In this document: one piece after another, positions 34,338-43,254 of the stretch
Layout: every line of letters begins with the position of its first letter
How positions within the stretch are numbered: position 1 is the first letter of the stretch
DNA from: Paraburkholderia terricola
Lineage (GTDB): Bacteria; Pseudomonadota; Gammaproteobacteria; Burkholderiales; Burkholderiaceae
DNA: 64,000 nt
Reading direction: 5' to 3'
Assembly: GCF_900142195.1 (NCBI RefSeq)
Contig: NZ_FRAB01000011.1
Coordinates: 124,001-188,000 of the forward strand
Translations under genes and position numbers: made by a program
The notes under the pieces: model-generated
Databases searched by the model: none
What the model was told of the DNA's origin: nothing
The model's input: the letters and a program-made list of their open reading frames with translations, nothing else

Positions 34338-34892
34338 CTACCTGGCGCGCCACGTTACAACTCGACCCCGCACATCAGTGTGAATGAAGTCACGCGTTTG
34401 ATAGAAACCCACGCCACCCTGTTGCGAAAGGTAAGCCAGCCGCCCCATGTATTCGCTCGGCGCCGCGGGCGTGCTGAAGTCGCCTGCGCGAAAAACCATA
34501 TTCCTGTCAGGCAGATGGAAGGATGCCCGCTTACCCTCGAAATAAGTATTCGTGGCCGGTGTCCGCAGGCCCGAATGGACGTCGAATCGCGCATGATGGC
34601 CATACGCGGCGAGCCAGGCCTGCATCCATGACCACTGCTGCAAAAGCCTCCAGTCCGGATTGCCGACCACGTTGGCTTTCACATCCCGCATCAACCAGGA
34701 AACCGCGCGATATCCCTCGGCGGTCGAATAGTCGATCTGCCGTTCCTCGCTACCCCGCCTCAGCCAGAGAAGAGTCGGCACAGCATTCGTCGCATTAGCC
34801 GCATTGTCGGCTCGCGCATCGAAGGGCGCCAAAGCTGGCGCCGCGCAGGCCGCCAAGGCGAACTTCCTGACAAATTCCCGCCGCGAAATCAC
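34338..34892 (-). CDS. Tat-exported peptidase of the M15/DUF882 group
   Basis: A 184-residue protein with a Tat-like signal (ISRREFVRKFALAACAAPALA). The domain resembles YcbK/peptidase M15: WSWMQAWLAAYG, FDVHSGLRTPATN, ASFHLPDRNMVFRAGDFS and FIHTDVRGRVVTWR provide the zinc-binding His/Asp/His set. Family members trim peptidoglycan cross-links. The start is GTG at 34892 with only a weak ribosome site. It stands alone. Confidence 0.78.
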   Translation of the reverse strand: MISRREFVRKFALAACAAPALAPFDARADNAANATNAVPTLLWLRRGSEERQIDYSTAEGYRAVSWLMRDVKANVVGNPDWRLLQQWSWMQAWLAAYGHHARFDVHSGLRTPATNTYFEGKRASFHLPDRNMVFRAGDFSTPAAPSEYMGRLAYLSQQGGVGFYQTRDFIHTDVRGRVVTWRAR

Positions 34893-35132
34893 TTTATTCT
34901 GCTCGCCGATCTACTGATCGACGCCTCCGTGTTATTGAACAGGGTGTCGAGGCTTCCAACCGTATCGCGCGCAATGCGCTGTGCGAAACGGACGGGCGAA
35001 TTTTGTGTGCTTGCCGCGAAGGTTAGGCGTGTCGGTTTGCTTATGCAAAACAGCTCAGATCCGGCCGGCGCCCGCACTGCGACGCCGAGACCGGCTGCCA
35101 GGTTCTAACCTTGAACCCGATGCTTGCGAGCG

Positions 35133-36221
35133 TTACTGATCGACGTCGAGTCGTCCGTAAGCGCCGTTGCTGCCGCTATTGGGACCGGCGGCAAAAAACA
35201 GCGTATTGGTGGGTTGAGCGTTCAATCCGTTGCCGAAGGCGATGCCCCACAGACCCGCAATCGTGATCGGCGCCCCGCTCCTTTGCGTCAACGCGCCTGC
35301 TGCCGCACCGGTCTGCGGATCGAAGGCATGGAGCGTGCCGTCACCGAAATTGCCGACGATCAGCTTGTTGCTGAACGGCCCGAAGTTCGACGGCGCGATC
35401 GTGATGCCCCACGGTGCGTTCAGATCGCCACCCGTTGCGAAACGTTTCTGCAACGCGCCGCTCATGTCATATACATCGATCACGCCTTGACCCGCCGCGT
35501 GCACGGACCTCCTGGCGCTGCTGTCCTGCTTCGCGTATGCAACGAAGAGACTGTTGCCGATGGCCTGAATGCCGAACGGTGCGAAACCGGCGGGCAACGA
35601 TGGGTCGACGAAGCGGCCGCTCGTCGTGAGCTTGTTGAACGCGCTGTCGAACACGTCGATCTTGTTGTTGTGAAAATCGGCAGCGTAGAGACGGCCGGCG
35701 CCGTTGTCGGCGCCGATCGCGAGACCGGTGTACTCGGCTGCGCCGGCCGCGTCATCGTAGACAGTGACTGCCGACGTGAGATTGACTGTCGGAGACCACG
35801 CGGCGATCGTGCCCGCGAGCGTCGCGAAGACAAATGCGCTCGTTCCCGACACGCCGTTCTGGCTCACCGCGAAGTTGTTCGCCCCGCTGAACACGATTCC
35901 CGTCGGTCCTGCCGGGCCGTTCGTTCCCGCCGGGATCGAAACGACCAGTTGTTGCGGAACGCCGTTGCCGTCATACAGCGTGGACTTTTGCGAGCCCGCG
36001 TCGGCGACCCACACGAAGCCTTGCGGGTTGAACGCGATCCCCCAGCCGTCCTTGAGGTTCGCGTCGGTGTTCGAAGCGGGAACACCGCCGTCCGATACCA
36101 CGACGCTCGACTTGTAGCCGACCGGTTGAACGGAATTGCCGTCGCCGCCGCAGCCGGCGAGGCTTGCAGCGAGCGCGGCGGATAGGGTCAATTTGAATAG
36201 CGTCGAACGCACGAGAGCCAT
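35133..36221 (-). CDS. lipoprotein with beta-propeller (TIGR03118-like)
   Basis: A 362-residue exported protein with a lipobox (LAASLAGCGG, Cys at about 24). The rest resembles NHL-type propellers of the TIGR03118 group: DGWGIAFNPQGFVWVADAGS, YTGLAIGADNGAGRLYAADFHNNKIDVFD and NAPWGITIAPSNFG. Function unknown; a surface or periplasmic binding role is likely. It is monocistronic. Confidence 0.83.
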   Translation of the reverse strand: MALVRSTLFKLTLSAALAASLAGCGGDGNSVQPVGYKSSVVVSDGGVPASNTDANLKDGWGIAFNPQGFVWVADAGSQKSTLYDGNGVPQQLVVSIPAGTNGPAGPTGIVFSGANNFAVSQNGVSGTSAFVFATLAGTIAAWSPTVNLTSAVTVYDDAAGAAEYTGLAIGADNGAGRLYAADFHNNKIDVFDSAFNKLTTSGRFVDPSLPAGFAPFGIQAIGNSLFVAYAKQDSSARRSVHAAGQGVIDVYDMSGALQKRFATGGDLNAPWGITIAPSNFGPFSNKLIVGNFGDGTLHAFDPQTGAAAGALTQRSGAPITIAGLWGIAFGNGLNAQPTNTLFFAAGPNSGSNGAYGRLDVDQ

Positions 36222-36328
36222 GAGTTTTTCCTTTTTAATAAGTTGTCGCGTGCGTAAGTACCGCCCAACTTACTAAAAGTTACGTCAGCAAGGAAAAATG
36301 CTCGAACGCTGCCGCCGCCGATGGCACG

Positions 36329-36601
36329 TCACTCCGGCGGAATCTCGAGCGGCACGACAAACAGGCCCGGCATGTACGCCATATGGAAATAGCCGCAGCG
36401 TGCGTAAGCGGCGATGCGTTCGAGGCGCTCGGGCCGCTCGGGCCGCTCGGGCAATTGGCAACGATAGGCCGCGGCTGTCACGTCGGAAGATGATTCAGAC
36501 TTGGCAACCGTATAGGCCGCTCGCTTCGGCCAGTGCTTCGCGAGGCTTCGCACAGGATGTCGAAGCGCGCCCCAGATAAGCGTCGCTGAAAGTGCGGTCA
36601 C
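36329..36601 (-). CDS. small hypothetical protein with a tandem-repeat segment
   Basis: A 90-residue open frame that starts with GTG at 36601 behind a strong GGAGG site five bases upstream, which is why it is kept. Residues about 51-60 (PERPERPERLER) come from a 9-bp tandem repeat in the DNA. There is a short hydrophobic start (TALSATLIWGAL) but no recognised domain. Confidence 0.45.
   Translation of the reverse strand: MTALSATLIWGALRHPVRSLAKHWPKRAAYTVAKSESSSDVTAAAYRCQLPERPERPERLERIAAYARCGYFHMAYMPGLFVVPLEIPPE
36427..36452. repeat. 9-bp tandem repeat, nearly three copies
   Basis: GCTCGGGCC occurs at 36427, 36436 and 36445 (the last lacks its final base). It encodes Glu-Arg-Pro repeats in the small gene on the minus strand, so copy-number changes would keep the frame. 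Confidence 0.7.
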
Positions 36602-36806
36602 GGCGGCCTCCGTCGATTCATTGCCATGCGAACGAATCTAGCCAGCCGGAAACGCGAGCGCAAACAAGCTTTTGTGGATTGTTATTCGGAGAACCTGTCG
36701 AACGCTAATCGCGCCGGATGCTTGACGACGCGGCACACTCCACCGCTCCATCGCTCGACGTGCGATGCGCCTCAGCGCATCGTGTGCGTTATGTTCCCTT
36801 GCGCTT

Positions 36807-37826
36807 CTATCCGCCGGAAGCGGTGACCGCGGCGCCCGCCGCTTCGGCCCGCTTCGTGGTGAAGTTCCAGCGCAGCGCCGTGGCCGTCTCGACCGGCGCC
36901 GGCAAGAGCCCCGCTCGATAGAAGGTGTCGGCGATCTTTTGCTGCTCACCGAAATTCCGCGTGTCCACCGCATGCACCGCATAACTGCGGCGTCCATTCG
37001 CACGCTCGATCGTCGCCGCGTCCAGGCCCCAGATGGGCGCGAGCAGCTTCGCCGCATCCTCGGGGTGGCTGCGAACCCAGGCTCCCGCCGACGACAACTG
37101 CGCGAACACGGTGCTGATCACCTCGGGGTGTGCCGCGGCAAAGCTGCTGGACGCGAGGTAGTACCGCTGATACGACGCGAGCCCGTCGCCGTTTGCGAGA
37201 ATGCGCACGTCCGGCGTTTTATCGACCGCCGCGACATACGGGTCCCAGGTGACCCACGCATCCACGCTGCCGCGCTCGAACGCGGCGCGTCCGTCGGCGG
37301 GCGTCAGATAGCTGATGCGCGCGTCAGCGGGTGCGAGACCCGCCTTGGCGAGCGCGGCGAGCAGCAGATAATGGCTGCCCGCGGCCTTGGTCACCGCGAT
37401 GCGCCGGCCCTTGAGATCGGCAAGCGTATGCAGCGGCCCGTCACGCTTCACGATGATGGCCTGCGCGCCGGGCGACGGCGCTTCCTGCGCGACGTACACG
37501 AAGTTTGCGTGAGCGGCCTGAGCGAACACCGGGACCGTATCGGCCACGTCGGCGCTGAAGTCGACCGCGTCCGCGTTGAGCGCCTCGGTCAGCGGCAAGC
37601 CGCTCGCGAACTCGTTCCAGCTAATGCTCACGCCCAGCGGCGCGAGCGCCTGCTCCAGCGAGCCGCGCGCCTTGAGGATGGTGATGAGCGTCGAAGACTT
37701 CTGATAGCCGATCCGCAGCTTGACCGGCGTTGCGGCAGTGCCGGCGGTTTGCGCATGGGCGGCGCCCACGACGAGCAGCGAAATCAGCGCCGCTCGCGCG
37801 AGCAATCGAAAGATGGAAAATGTCAC
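36807..37826 (-). CDS. aliphatic sulfonate-type ABC substrate-binding protein (SsuA-like)
   Basis: A 339-residue periplasmic binding protein. A signal peptide (VTFSIFRLLARAALISLLVVGAAHA) precedes the SsuA-type fold: KLRIGYQKSSTLITILKARGSLEQAL, VSISWNEFASGLPLTEALNADAVDF and YVAQEAPSPGAQAIIV. GTG at 37826 is taken as the start because it gives a normal signal peptide; a TTG 81 bases upstream is less likely. It closes a four-gene operon with a second binding protein, ATPase and permease. Confidence 0.86.
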   Translation of the reverse strand: MTFSIFRLLARAALISLLVVGAAHAQTAGTAATPVKLRIGYQKSSTLITILKARGSLEQALAPLGVSISWNEFASGLPLTEALNADAVDFSADVADTVPVFAQAAHANFVYVAQEAPSPGAQAIIVKRDGPLHTLADLKGRRIAVTKAAGSHYLLLAALAKAGLAPADARISYLTPADGRAAFERGSVDAWVTWDPYVAAVDKTPDVRILANGDGLASYQRYYLASSSFAAAHPEVISTVFAQLSSAGAWVRSHPEDAAKLLAPIWGLDAATIERANGRRSYAVHAVDTRNFGEQQKIADTFYRAGLLPAPVETATALRWNFTTKRAEAAGAAVTASGG

Positions 37827-37975
37827 GGCTCGAAATTCCGCTCTGATGGGTACGATGAAGCTGCGATCGTAGCAATGCCGGGCCGCGCGGATAAGCGAGC
37901 GTTTCAACTATGCTTAGCAGGGGAACGCATAACGTCAAACAGCGGCATATGAAACATGCCGCTCGAAACGCGACG

Positions 37976-39019
37976 CTACGCCAGCACGTTCGAGAACACC
38001 CGCTCCGCCAGACGATTCGAATCCGTTCCGCTGTTGAGCACGCCGACCGCCTTCAGATCGTCGGCATAGAGCGAGATTTCCTTCTTGAACGCATCGCCTA
38101 CCGGATGATGGCGATCGGTGTGGCTCTTCAGCATAGCAGCCAATTGCCCGACATCGGCGGACGGCGTGTAGGCCGAAAAGATCGCGGCTGCGTCGTCCGG
38201 ATGATTGGCGGTCCACTCGGTGGCTTCGAGCAACGCCTGCGTCAACGACTGCGCGGTGGCGCGATCCTTGCGCACCAGCGAACCGCGCACGCCGAGCACG
38301 CAGCACGAGCGCGTCTGGTATTCGCCGCACAGATTGTTCGACACCTCATGCAGATGATCGGATTCGCGGATCGTCCAGATGGTCGGATCGCCGTCCGCGA
38401 TGGCCTGTACTTCGCCCTTCTTCAGCGCCTCGCCCAGCAGATTCGCCGGATACTGACGCCAGTTCACGTCGCGCTCGGGATCGACGCCGAGCTTCTTCAA
38501 CACGATCGCGAAGAAGTTCTTGGTCGGGCTCGCCATGTCGCTGACGCCGATCGTACGGCCCTTCAATCCCGCGAGATCCACGATGCCCGACGCGCGCGTC
38601 GCCAGCAAACGCATGCAGCCGCCATGAATCCCGGCCGTGAGTTTCACGTCGAAGCCCTGCTCCAGCGGCTTGATCCAGCGCAGCGCCATGCCGACGCCCG
38701 CGTCGGACTTGCCCGTCGCGATTGCCTCGAGCAACTGGTCGGTGGAGCCCGAGAAGTTCACGAGTTCGACCTGCAAGCCGTGCCGCTCGAAAAAGCCCTG
38801 CTTCACCGCGACGGCCACCGGCGCGGTGCAGATCGCGCCGGCATTCCACGAGAGCTTGAGCGGCTTGAGCGGAGCCCGCGGCGTTTGCGCCAGCGCAAGC
38901 GGGTTCGACAGGCTCAGCGACGCGCCGCCGAGTGCCGCCGCGCCCGCGCGCCAGGCCGTGTTGCGCAACCATGCGCGGCGGGCCGGACTGAGCGGAGATC
39001 GATCGTAGGGGTGGTTCAT
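37976..39019 (-). CDS. NitT/TauT-type ABC substrate-binding protein, Tat-like signal
   Basis: A 347-residue binding protein. The N-terminus (LSPARRAWLRNTAWRAGAAALGG) looks like a Tat signal. The fold follows with KLSWNAGAICTAPVAVAVKQGFFERHGLQVELV and TGKSDAGVGMALRWIKPLEQGFDVKLTAGIHGGC. The Cys-containing GGCMRLLA and CGEYQTRSCCVLG segments resemble the nitrate/sulfonate group. It is 43 bp below the ATPase gene. The operon therefore has two unlike binding proteins. Confidence 0.85.
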   Translation of the reverse strand: MNHPYDRSPLSPARRAWLRNTAWRAGAAALGGASLSLSNPLALAQTPRAPLKPLKLSWNAGAICTAPVAVAVKQGFFERHGLQVELVNFSGSTDQLLEAIATGKSDAGVGMALRWIKPLEQGFDVKLTAGIHGGCMRLLATRASGIVDLAGLKGRTIGVSDMASPTKNFFAIVLKKLGVDPERDVNWRQYPANLLGEALKKGEVQAIADGDPTIWTIRESDHLHEVSNNLCGEYQTRSCCVLGVRGSLVRKDRATAQSLTQALLEATEWTANHPDDAAAIFSAYTPSADVGQLAAMLKSHTDRHHPVGDAFKKEISLYADDLKAVGVLNSGTDSNRLAERVFSNVLA

Positions 39020-39062
39020 GGTCGGGTTGTTCCTCTGGTCGTTTATCGATTGTGGTAGCCGT

Positions 39063-39896
39063 TCAGGTGTCGAGTCCGAGTTGCGCGAGCACCTCGCGGC
39101 GCAGCGCCACCAGTTTCGGATCGTCGCGGTGGCGCGGATACGGCGCGTCGTTGCGCACTTCGGCAATCACACGCGCCGGCCGCTCGCTGAAGACGATCAC
39201 GCGAGCGGCGAGCAGCAGCGCTTCTTCCACGTCGTGCGTCACCAGCAGTACGGAAAAACGAGCGTCCTGCCAGAGCCGCGCCAGTTCACCTTGCATGCGG
39301 ATGCGCGTGAGAGAGTCGAGCTTGCCGAACGGCTCGTCCAGCACCAGCAGCGCCGGATCGTTGACGAGCGCGCGCGCCAGCGCGACCCGCTGCGCCATGC
39401 CGCCCGACAGTTGATGCGGAAACGCCTCGGCGAAATCGCTGAGACCGACCAGTTCGAGCGCGGCGTCGATGCGCCGTTGCGCCTGTTCTTCCTGCGCGCC
39501 GCCGCGCCATGCAAAGCGTGCGCGTTGTGCCTGCGGACCGATCCCCACGTTGCCGCGTACCGTGCGCCACGGGTACAACGTGGGGTCCTGGAACACCACC
39601 ACGCGCGACGGATCGGGTCCCGTGATCGCCGCGCCGTCGGCCTGCACGCTGCCTTGGGTCGGCGTATCGAGTCCGGCCACGAGCCGCAGCAAGGTGGACT
39701 TGCCGCAACCGCTCGGGCCGAGCAGCGCGACGAACTCGCCCGGCTCCACGGTGAAGCTGACATCGTGCAGCACCGGCAACGCCGCGCCGCGCAACGCGAA
39801 TTGATGACTGACGTGGCGCACGTCGATGCGCGCGCCGCCGGAGAGCGGAGCCGCGACAGCGGCGGACCGATTCAATGCTTCGGCTACGGCTACCAT
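39063..39896 (-). CDS. ABC transporter ATPase, nitrate/sulfonate/taurine type
   Basis: A 277-residue ATPase. Walker A is GPSGCGKST, the signature LSGGMAQRVALARAL, Walker B LLVLDEPFGKLD, and the switch His is in VTHDVEEAL. The nearest relatives are the SsuB/TauB/NrtD types. It overlaps the permease gene by 7 bp. Confidence 0.92.
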   Translation of the reverse strand: MVAVAEALNRSAAVAAPLSGGARIDVRHVSHQFALRGAALPVLHDVSFTVEPGEFVALLGPSGCGKSTLLRLVAGLDTPTQGSVQADGAAITGPDPSRVVVFQDPTLYPWRTVRGNVGIGPQAQRARFAWRGGAQEEQAQRRIDAALELVGLSDFAEAFPHQLSGGMAQRVALARALVNDPALLVLDEPFGKLDSLTRIRMQGELARLWQDARFSVLLVTHDVEEALLLAARVIVFSERPARVIAEVRNDAPYPRHRDDPKLVALRREVLAQLGLDT

Positions 39897-40921
39897 TTGA
39901 GCAATCCTTTTTGCCAGGCCAGCAAGCGGTCACGCAGACGGAACAGCAACGTGATCAGGCCGGAACACATCAGCGCCATCACCAGTAGCGCGGCATACAT
40001 ATTCGAATACGCGGCCCAGCCCTGAGCCCACTGCAAATACCAGCCGAGCCCCGCTTTCACGCCCATCATTTCCGCGACGATGAGCACCGAGAACGACGCG
40101 CCCAGCCCCATGAACAGACCGACGAACACCGATGGCAACGCGGCCGGAATCGCCACGCGCAGAATCAGAAAAGCGGGTCTCGCGCCGAGCGTGCGCGCGA
40201 TGTCGTAATAAGCCGGATTCACCCCGGCCACGCCCGACCAGGTCAGCACCGCGACCGGGAACGCGGTCGCCAGCGCGATCAGGAACACGCTCGCGCTAAA
40301 GCTCGATGGAAAGAAGAAGAACGCCAGCGGCAGCCATGCGGTGGCCGGCAACGGACCGATCAGACGCAGCACCGGATGCACCCAGTAACTCACCGCCTGC
40401 GACCAGCCGATGCTCACGCCCGTCACGAAGCCCGCGGCCGCGCCGAGCACGTAGCCGTAGGCGAGCAAACCGAACGAATGCACGACGCTCGTGCCGAGCC
40501 GCGGATAGTCCTCGGCATACACGCCGATCAGCGCTTGCGGCGGCGCGAAGAACGGCCGCGGCAGCCATTCGAGTTGCGCCGTGACGGCTTCCCATGCGCT
40601 CACGCCGAGCGCCAGCGCGAGCAGCCACGGCATCGCGCGAAGCCATGCGCCGATGCGCGTGGGCGTGGCCGCCGTCGCGGAAGGACCGCGCCATCCCGCG
40701 ATCGCGGTTGCCGCCGCGAATGCCGCGAGCAGCAGTTTGAGCGCGATGAATTCGTTCGTGTACGGCCAGTCGTCGAGACTCGGCCACCACTCGGTCAGCG
40801 CCGCGCTGGTCAACCAGGCTAACGCGGCGAGCCCGGCTATCAGGGTGGCGCGGATGACGTCGCGTGAAGCCGTATCGCCGGCCTCGCCTCGCGCCGCGAT
40901 CGAATCGAACTGGGTGGACAT
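39890..40921 (-). CDS. ABC transporter permease, nitrate/sulfonate/taurine type
   Basis: A 343-residue membrane protein. The permease motif is in the EAA region (GVNPAYYDIARTLGARPAFLILRVAIPAALPSVFVG). An N-terminal extension of about 100 residues holds two extra membrane helices, compared with about 260 residues for SsuC. It is the first gene of the operon permease-ATPase-binding protein-binding protein. Confidence 0.9.
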   Translation of the reverse strand: MSTQFDSIAARGEAGDTASRDVIRATLIAGLAALAWLTSAALTEWWPSLDDWPYTNEFIALKLLLAAFAAATAIAGWRGPSATAATPTRIGAWLRAMPWLLALALGVSAWEAVTAQLEWLPRPFFAPPQALIGVYAEDYPRLGTSVVHSFGLLAYGYVLGAAAGFVTGVSIGWSQAVSYWVHPVLRLIGPLPATAWLPLAFFFFPSSFSASVFLIALATAFPVAVLTWSGVAGVNPAYYDIARTLGARPAFLILRVAIPAALPSVFVGLFMGLGASFSVLIVAEMMGVKAGLGWYLQWAQGWAAYSNMYAALLVMALMCSGLITLLFRLRDRLLAWQKGLLKW

Positions 40922-41282
40922 AAAAGGCTGCGGCCTCCTTGCCGGTTTGGCTGAAGCCTTGCATGGTAGCCATGCCGTTCCTGCGTGCAAAACGACGAAT
41001 TCGACTATGCAAATCGGCAATCGCGTTTGCGCCTTTTTCGCGCTGCGCGAGCAGCAGGATTCGAACGTCCGCTGATTTTCTTATGTGCAATGATTGGTTG
41101 GATTCGAGCACCGGCGAACTTAACGTGAGAGCCGACGGCCTGTGAGCCGGCGGCATACGTCTCGTTGAGTGCTTCGGTCGGCACGCGCATCATTCGAAGC
41201 GGGGTTTCCGCTTTACCGCAAACCTGCAGGCCGTTCTAACGGAGCGCGGCTGAGCGACCACGGCTGCCGACTTGCGACCGCG

Positions 41283-41864
41283 CTAGGGTTTCTTCGGCGC
41301 GCACAGGCGTGAAAGCGCTGCTGACTGACAGGCATCGAGAATTTCGTCCGCCAGAGGCGAGTCATCGGGACAGGCTCGTGAGAGCATGACCGCGCCCACG
41401 ACCTGCGCAATCGCGTCGATTGCTCTCGCTCGCGCTTCTCGCCGAGCCGCCACCTTCCTGGCGCCATGTTCGTTTTCAAAACTCGCCAGCAGCCGTTCAA
41501 TACCATCGGCAAAGGCTTGCTTGACCTGCTTCGGCTGACGCGCGGCGTCCGCGGATAACGCCGCCATCGTGCAGCCGGTGCCAGCATCGTCACGGTGCTC
41601 TCGCGACAAATACTGCTTGATGAACGCGGCAATGTCGGCGCCCGCGGTTTTGGCCGCCGACTGCGAAAAACCACAGGCCGCGGCCTCCGCCATCAGGTCG
41701 GCCTTGGAGCCGAAGTGCTTATAGAAGCCGCCGTGGGTGAAGCCGGCGGCCGCCATCAAATCCGCCACGCCCACCCCGTCGTAGCCCCGCTCACGAAACA
41801 GCGTCGAAGCGGTCTCGACGATGTGCGCCCGGTTCGCCTGCGCCTGCGCTTTAGTGACCTTCAT
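41283..41864 (-). CDS. TetR-family regulator (likely NemR-type)
   Basis: A 193-residue regulator with an N-terminal helix-turn-helix (HIVETASTLFRERGYDGVGVADLMAAAGFTHGGFYKHFGSKADLMAEA, about 14-60). Cys72 (residue in AAACGFSQ) and GTGCTMAAL place cysteines in the ligand domain, as in regulators that sense electrophiles, but this is only suggestive. It is divergent from an old-yellow-enzyme gene, the usual NemR-nemA arrangement. Confidence 0.87.
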   Translation of the reverse strand: MKVTKAQAQANRAHIVETASTLFRERGYDGVGVADLMAAAGFTHGGFYKHFGSKADLMAEAAACGFSQSAAKTAGADIAAFIKQYLSREHRDDAGTGCTMAALSADAARQPKQVKQAFADGIERLLASFENEHGARKVAARREARARAIDAIAQVVGAVMLSRACPDDSPLADEILDACQSAALSRLCAPKKP

Positions 41865-41907
41865 GTTCAGGGCCTCTCTCTTCGGCTAACGCCACGCTAA
41901 AGTCCTC

Positions 41908-41968
41908 ACTATACATTGATGTCGCTCATCATCAAAGACGTTGACATTTTTGATTACGAGCATCATCA
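41908..41968. promoter_or_regulatory. operator/promoter between tetR and the old yellow enzyme gene
   Basis: An imperfect inverted repeat with 20-bp arms (41917-41936 and 41949-41968, 15 of 20 paired) surrounds the centre of the divergent gap. On the minus strand, -35 TTTGAT and -10 TATAGT with 17-bp spacing (41936-41908) overlap the left arm. This fits autorepression by the TetR protein. Confidence 0.6.
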
Positions 41969-42092
41969 TTAAGCGAATCGCATCGGAATGGCGATGCATT
42001 CGTTTATCGGCGCCGGAAGAACGACTCCGGCGCTCACATGTGCGCGCATCCCGCGCCCCGGGTTCTCCAGACATCCACGCTATAGGCACGAC

Positions 42093-43187
42093 ATGACCCA
42101 CAAGTCGCTCTTCGATTCCTGCACTCTCGGTGCGCTGACGCTGTCCAACCGTATCGTCATGGCCCCGTTGACGCGCAATCGTGCGGGCCAGGGGCTGGTG
42201 CCCACCGATCTGACCGCCACCTACTATGCCCAGCGCGCCTCGGCGGGCCTGATCATCACCGAGGCCACCCAAGTCTCCGCTCAGGCCCAGGGCTATCAGG
42301 ACACCCCAGGCCTGTACACCCAGCATCAGATCGACGGCTGGCGCAAGGTCACCGATGCGGTCCACGCCCAGGGCGGCCGCATCTTCGTGCAGTTGTGGCA
42401 TGTCGGCCGTATCTCGCACGTCGATCTGCAGCCGGATGGCGCCGCGCCGGTCGCGCCCTCGGCCATCCGCGCCGAGACCAAGACCTTCGTCAATAACGGC
42501 TTTGCCGATGTTTCCGAGCCGCGGGCGCTGCAACTGGACGAACTGCCAGGCATCGTGAACGACTTTCGCCAGGCTGCGGCCAACGCGATCGAGGCGGGCT
42601 TCGACGGCGTCGAGATCCACGGCGCCAACGGCTATCTGCTGGAGCAGTTCATCAAGGACGGGGCGAATCACCGCACCGACGCATACGGCGGTTCCATCGA
42701 GAACCGTGCGCGCCTTCTATTGGAAGTCACTGCCGCGGTCGTTCAGCAAATCGGTGCCGACCGCACGGGCGTGCGCATCTCGCCGGTGTCGCCAGCCAAC
42801 GGCATCGCCTGCAGTGACCCGCAGCCACAGTACGACTACATCGTCGAGCAGCTCAGCGCGCTCGGCGTCGTCTACCTGCATGTCGTCGAGGGGGCCACCG
42901 GCGGCCCACGCGACGTGGCGCCGTTCGACTACGCCGCACTGCGCAGCCGCTTCAAGCAGACTTATCTCGCCAACAACGGCTACGACCTCGGCCTCGCCAC
43001 CGCCAGCCTCAATGACGGCAAGGCCGATCTGTTCGCCTTTGGCCGCCCGTTCATCGGTAATCCGGATCTGGTGGGGCGCCTGAAAGCCGGCGCGCCGCTG
43101 GCGACGTTGAACCCGGCCACACTCTACGGCGGCGGCGCCGAAGGCTATATCGACTACCCCACGCTGGCCGAAGCCAGCACTAGTTAA
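42093..43187 (+). CDS. old yellow enzyme, NADH:flavin oxidoreductase (NemA-like)
   Basis: A 364-residue FMN enzyme that reduces electrophilic alkenes or nitro compounds. Landmarks are LSNRIVMAPLTRNRAG (about 17-32), FVQLWHVGRISH, the substrate-binding pair in HGANGYLLEQF and the FMN-phosphate region FAFGRPFIGNPDLV. It is divergent from the TetR regulator and 67 bp upstream of an SDR gene in the same direction. Confidence 0.93.
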   Translation: MTHKSLFDSCTLGALTLSNRIVMAPLTRNRAGQGLVPTDLTATYYAQRASAGLIITEATQVSAQAQGYQDTPGLYTQHQIDGWRKVTDAVHAQGGRIFVQLWHVGRISHVDLQPDGAAPVAPSAIRAETKTFVNNGFADVSEPRALQLDELPGIVNDFRQAAANAIEAGFDGVEIHGANGYLLEQFIKDGANHRTDAYGGSIENRARLLLEVTAAVVQQIGADRTGVRISPVSPANGIACSDPQPQYDYIVEQLSALGVVYLHVVEGATGGPRDVAPFDYAALRSRFKQTYLANNGYDLGLATASLNDGKADLFAFGRPFIGNPDLVGRLKAGAPLATLNPATLYGGGAEGYIDYPTLAEASTS

Positions 43188-43254
43188 TCAACCGGCACGG
43201 CCGCCCCGATTGCTGGGCGGCGACGGTCCACACCCAACCCACGGAACCGACAAG

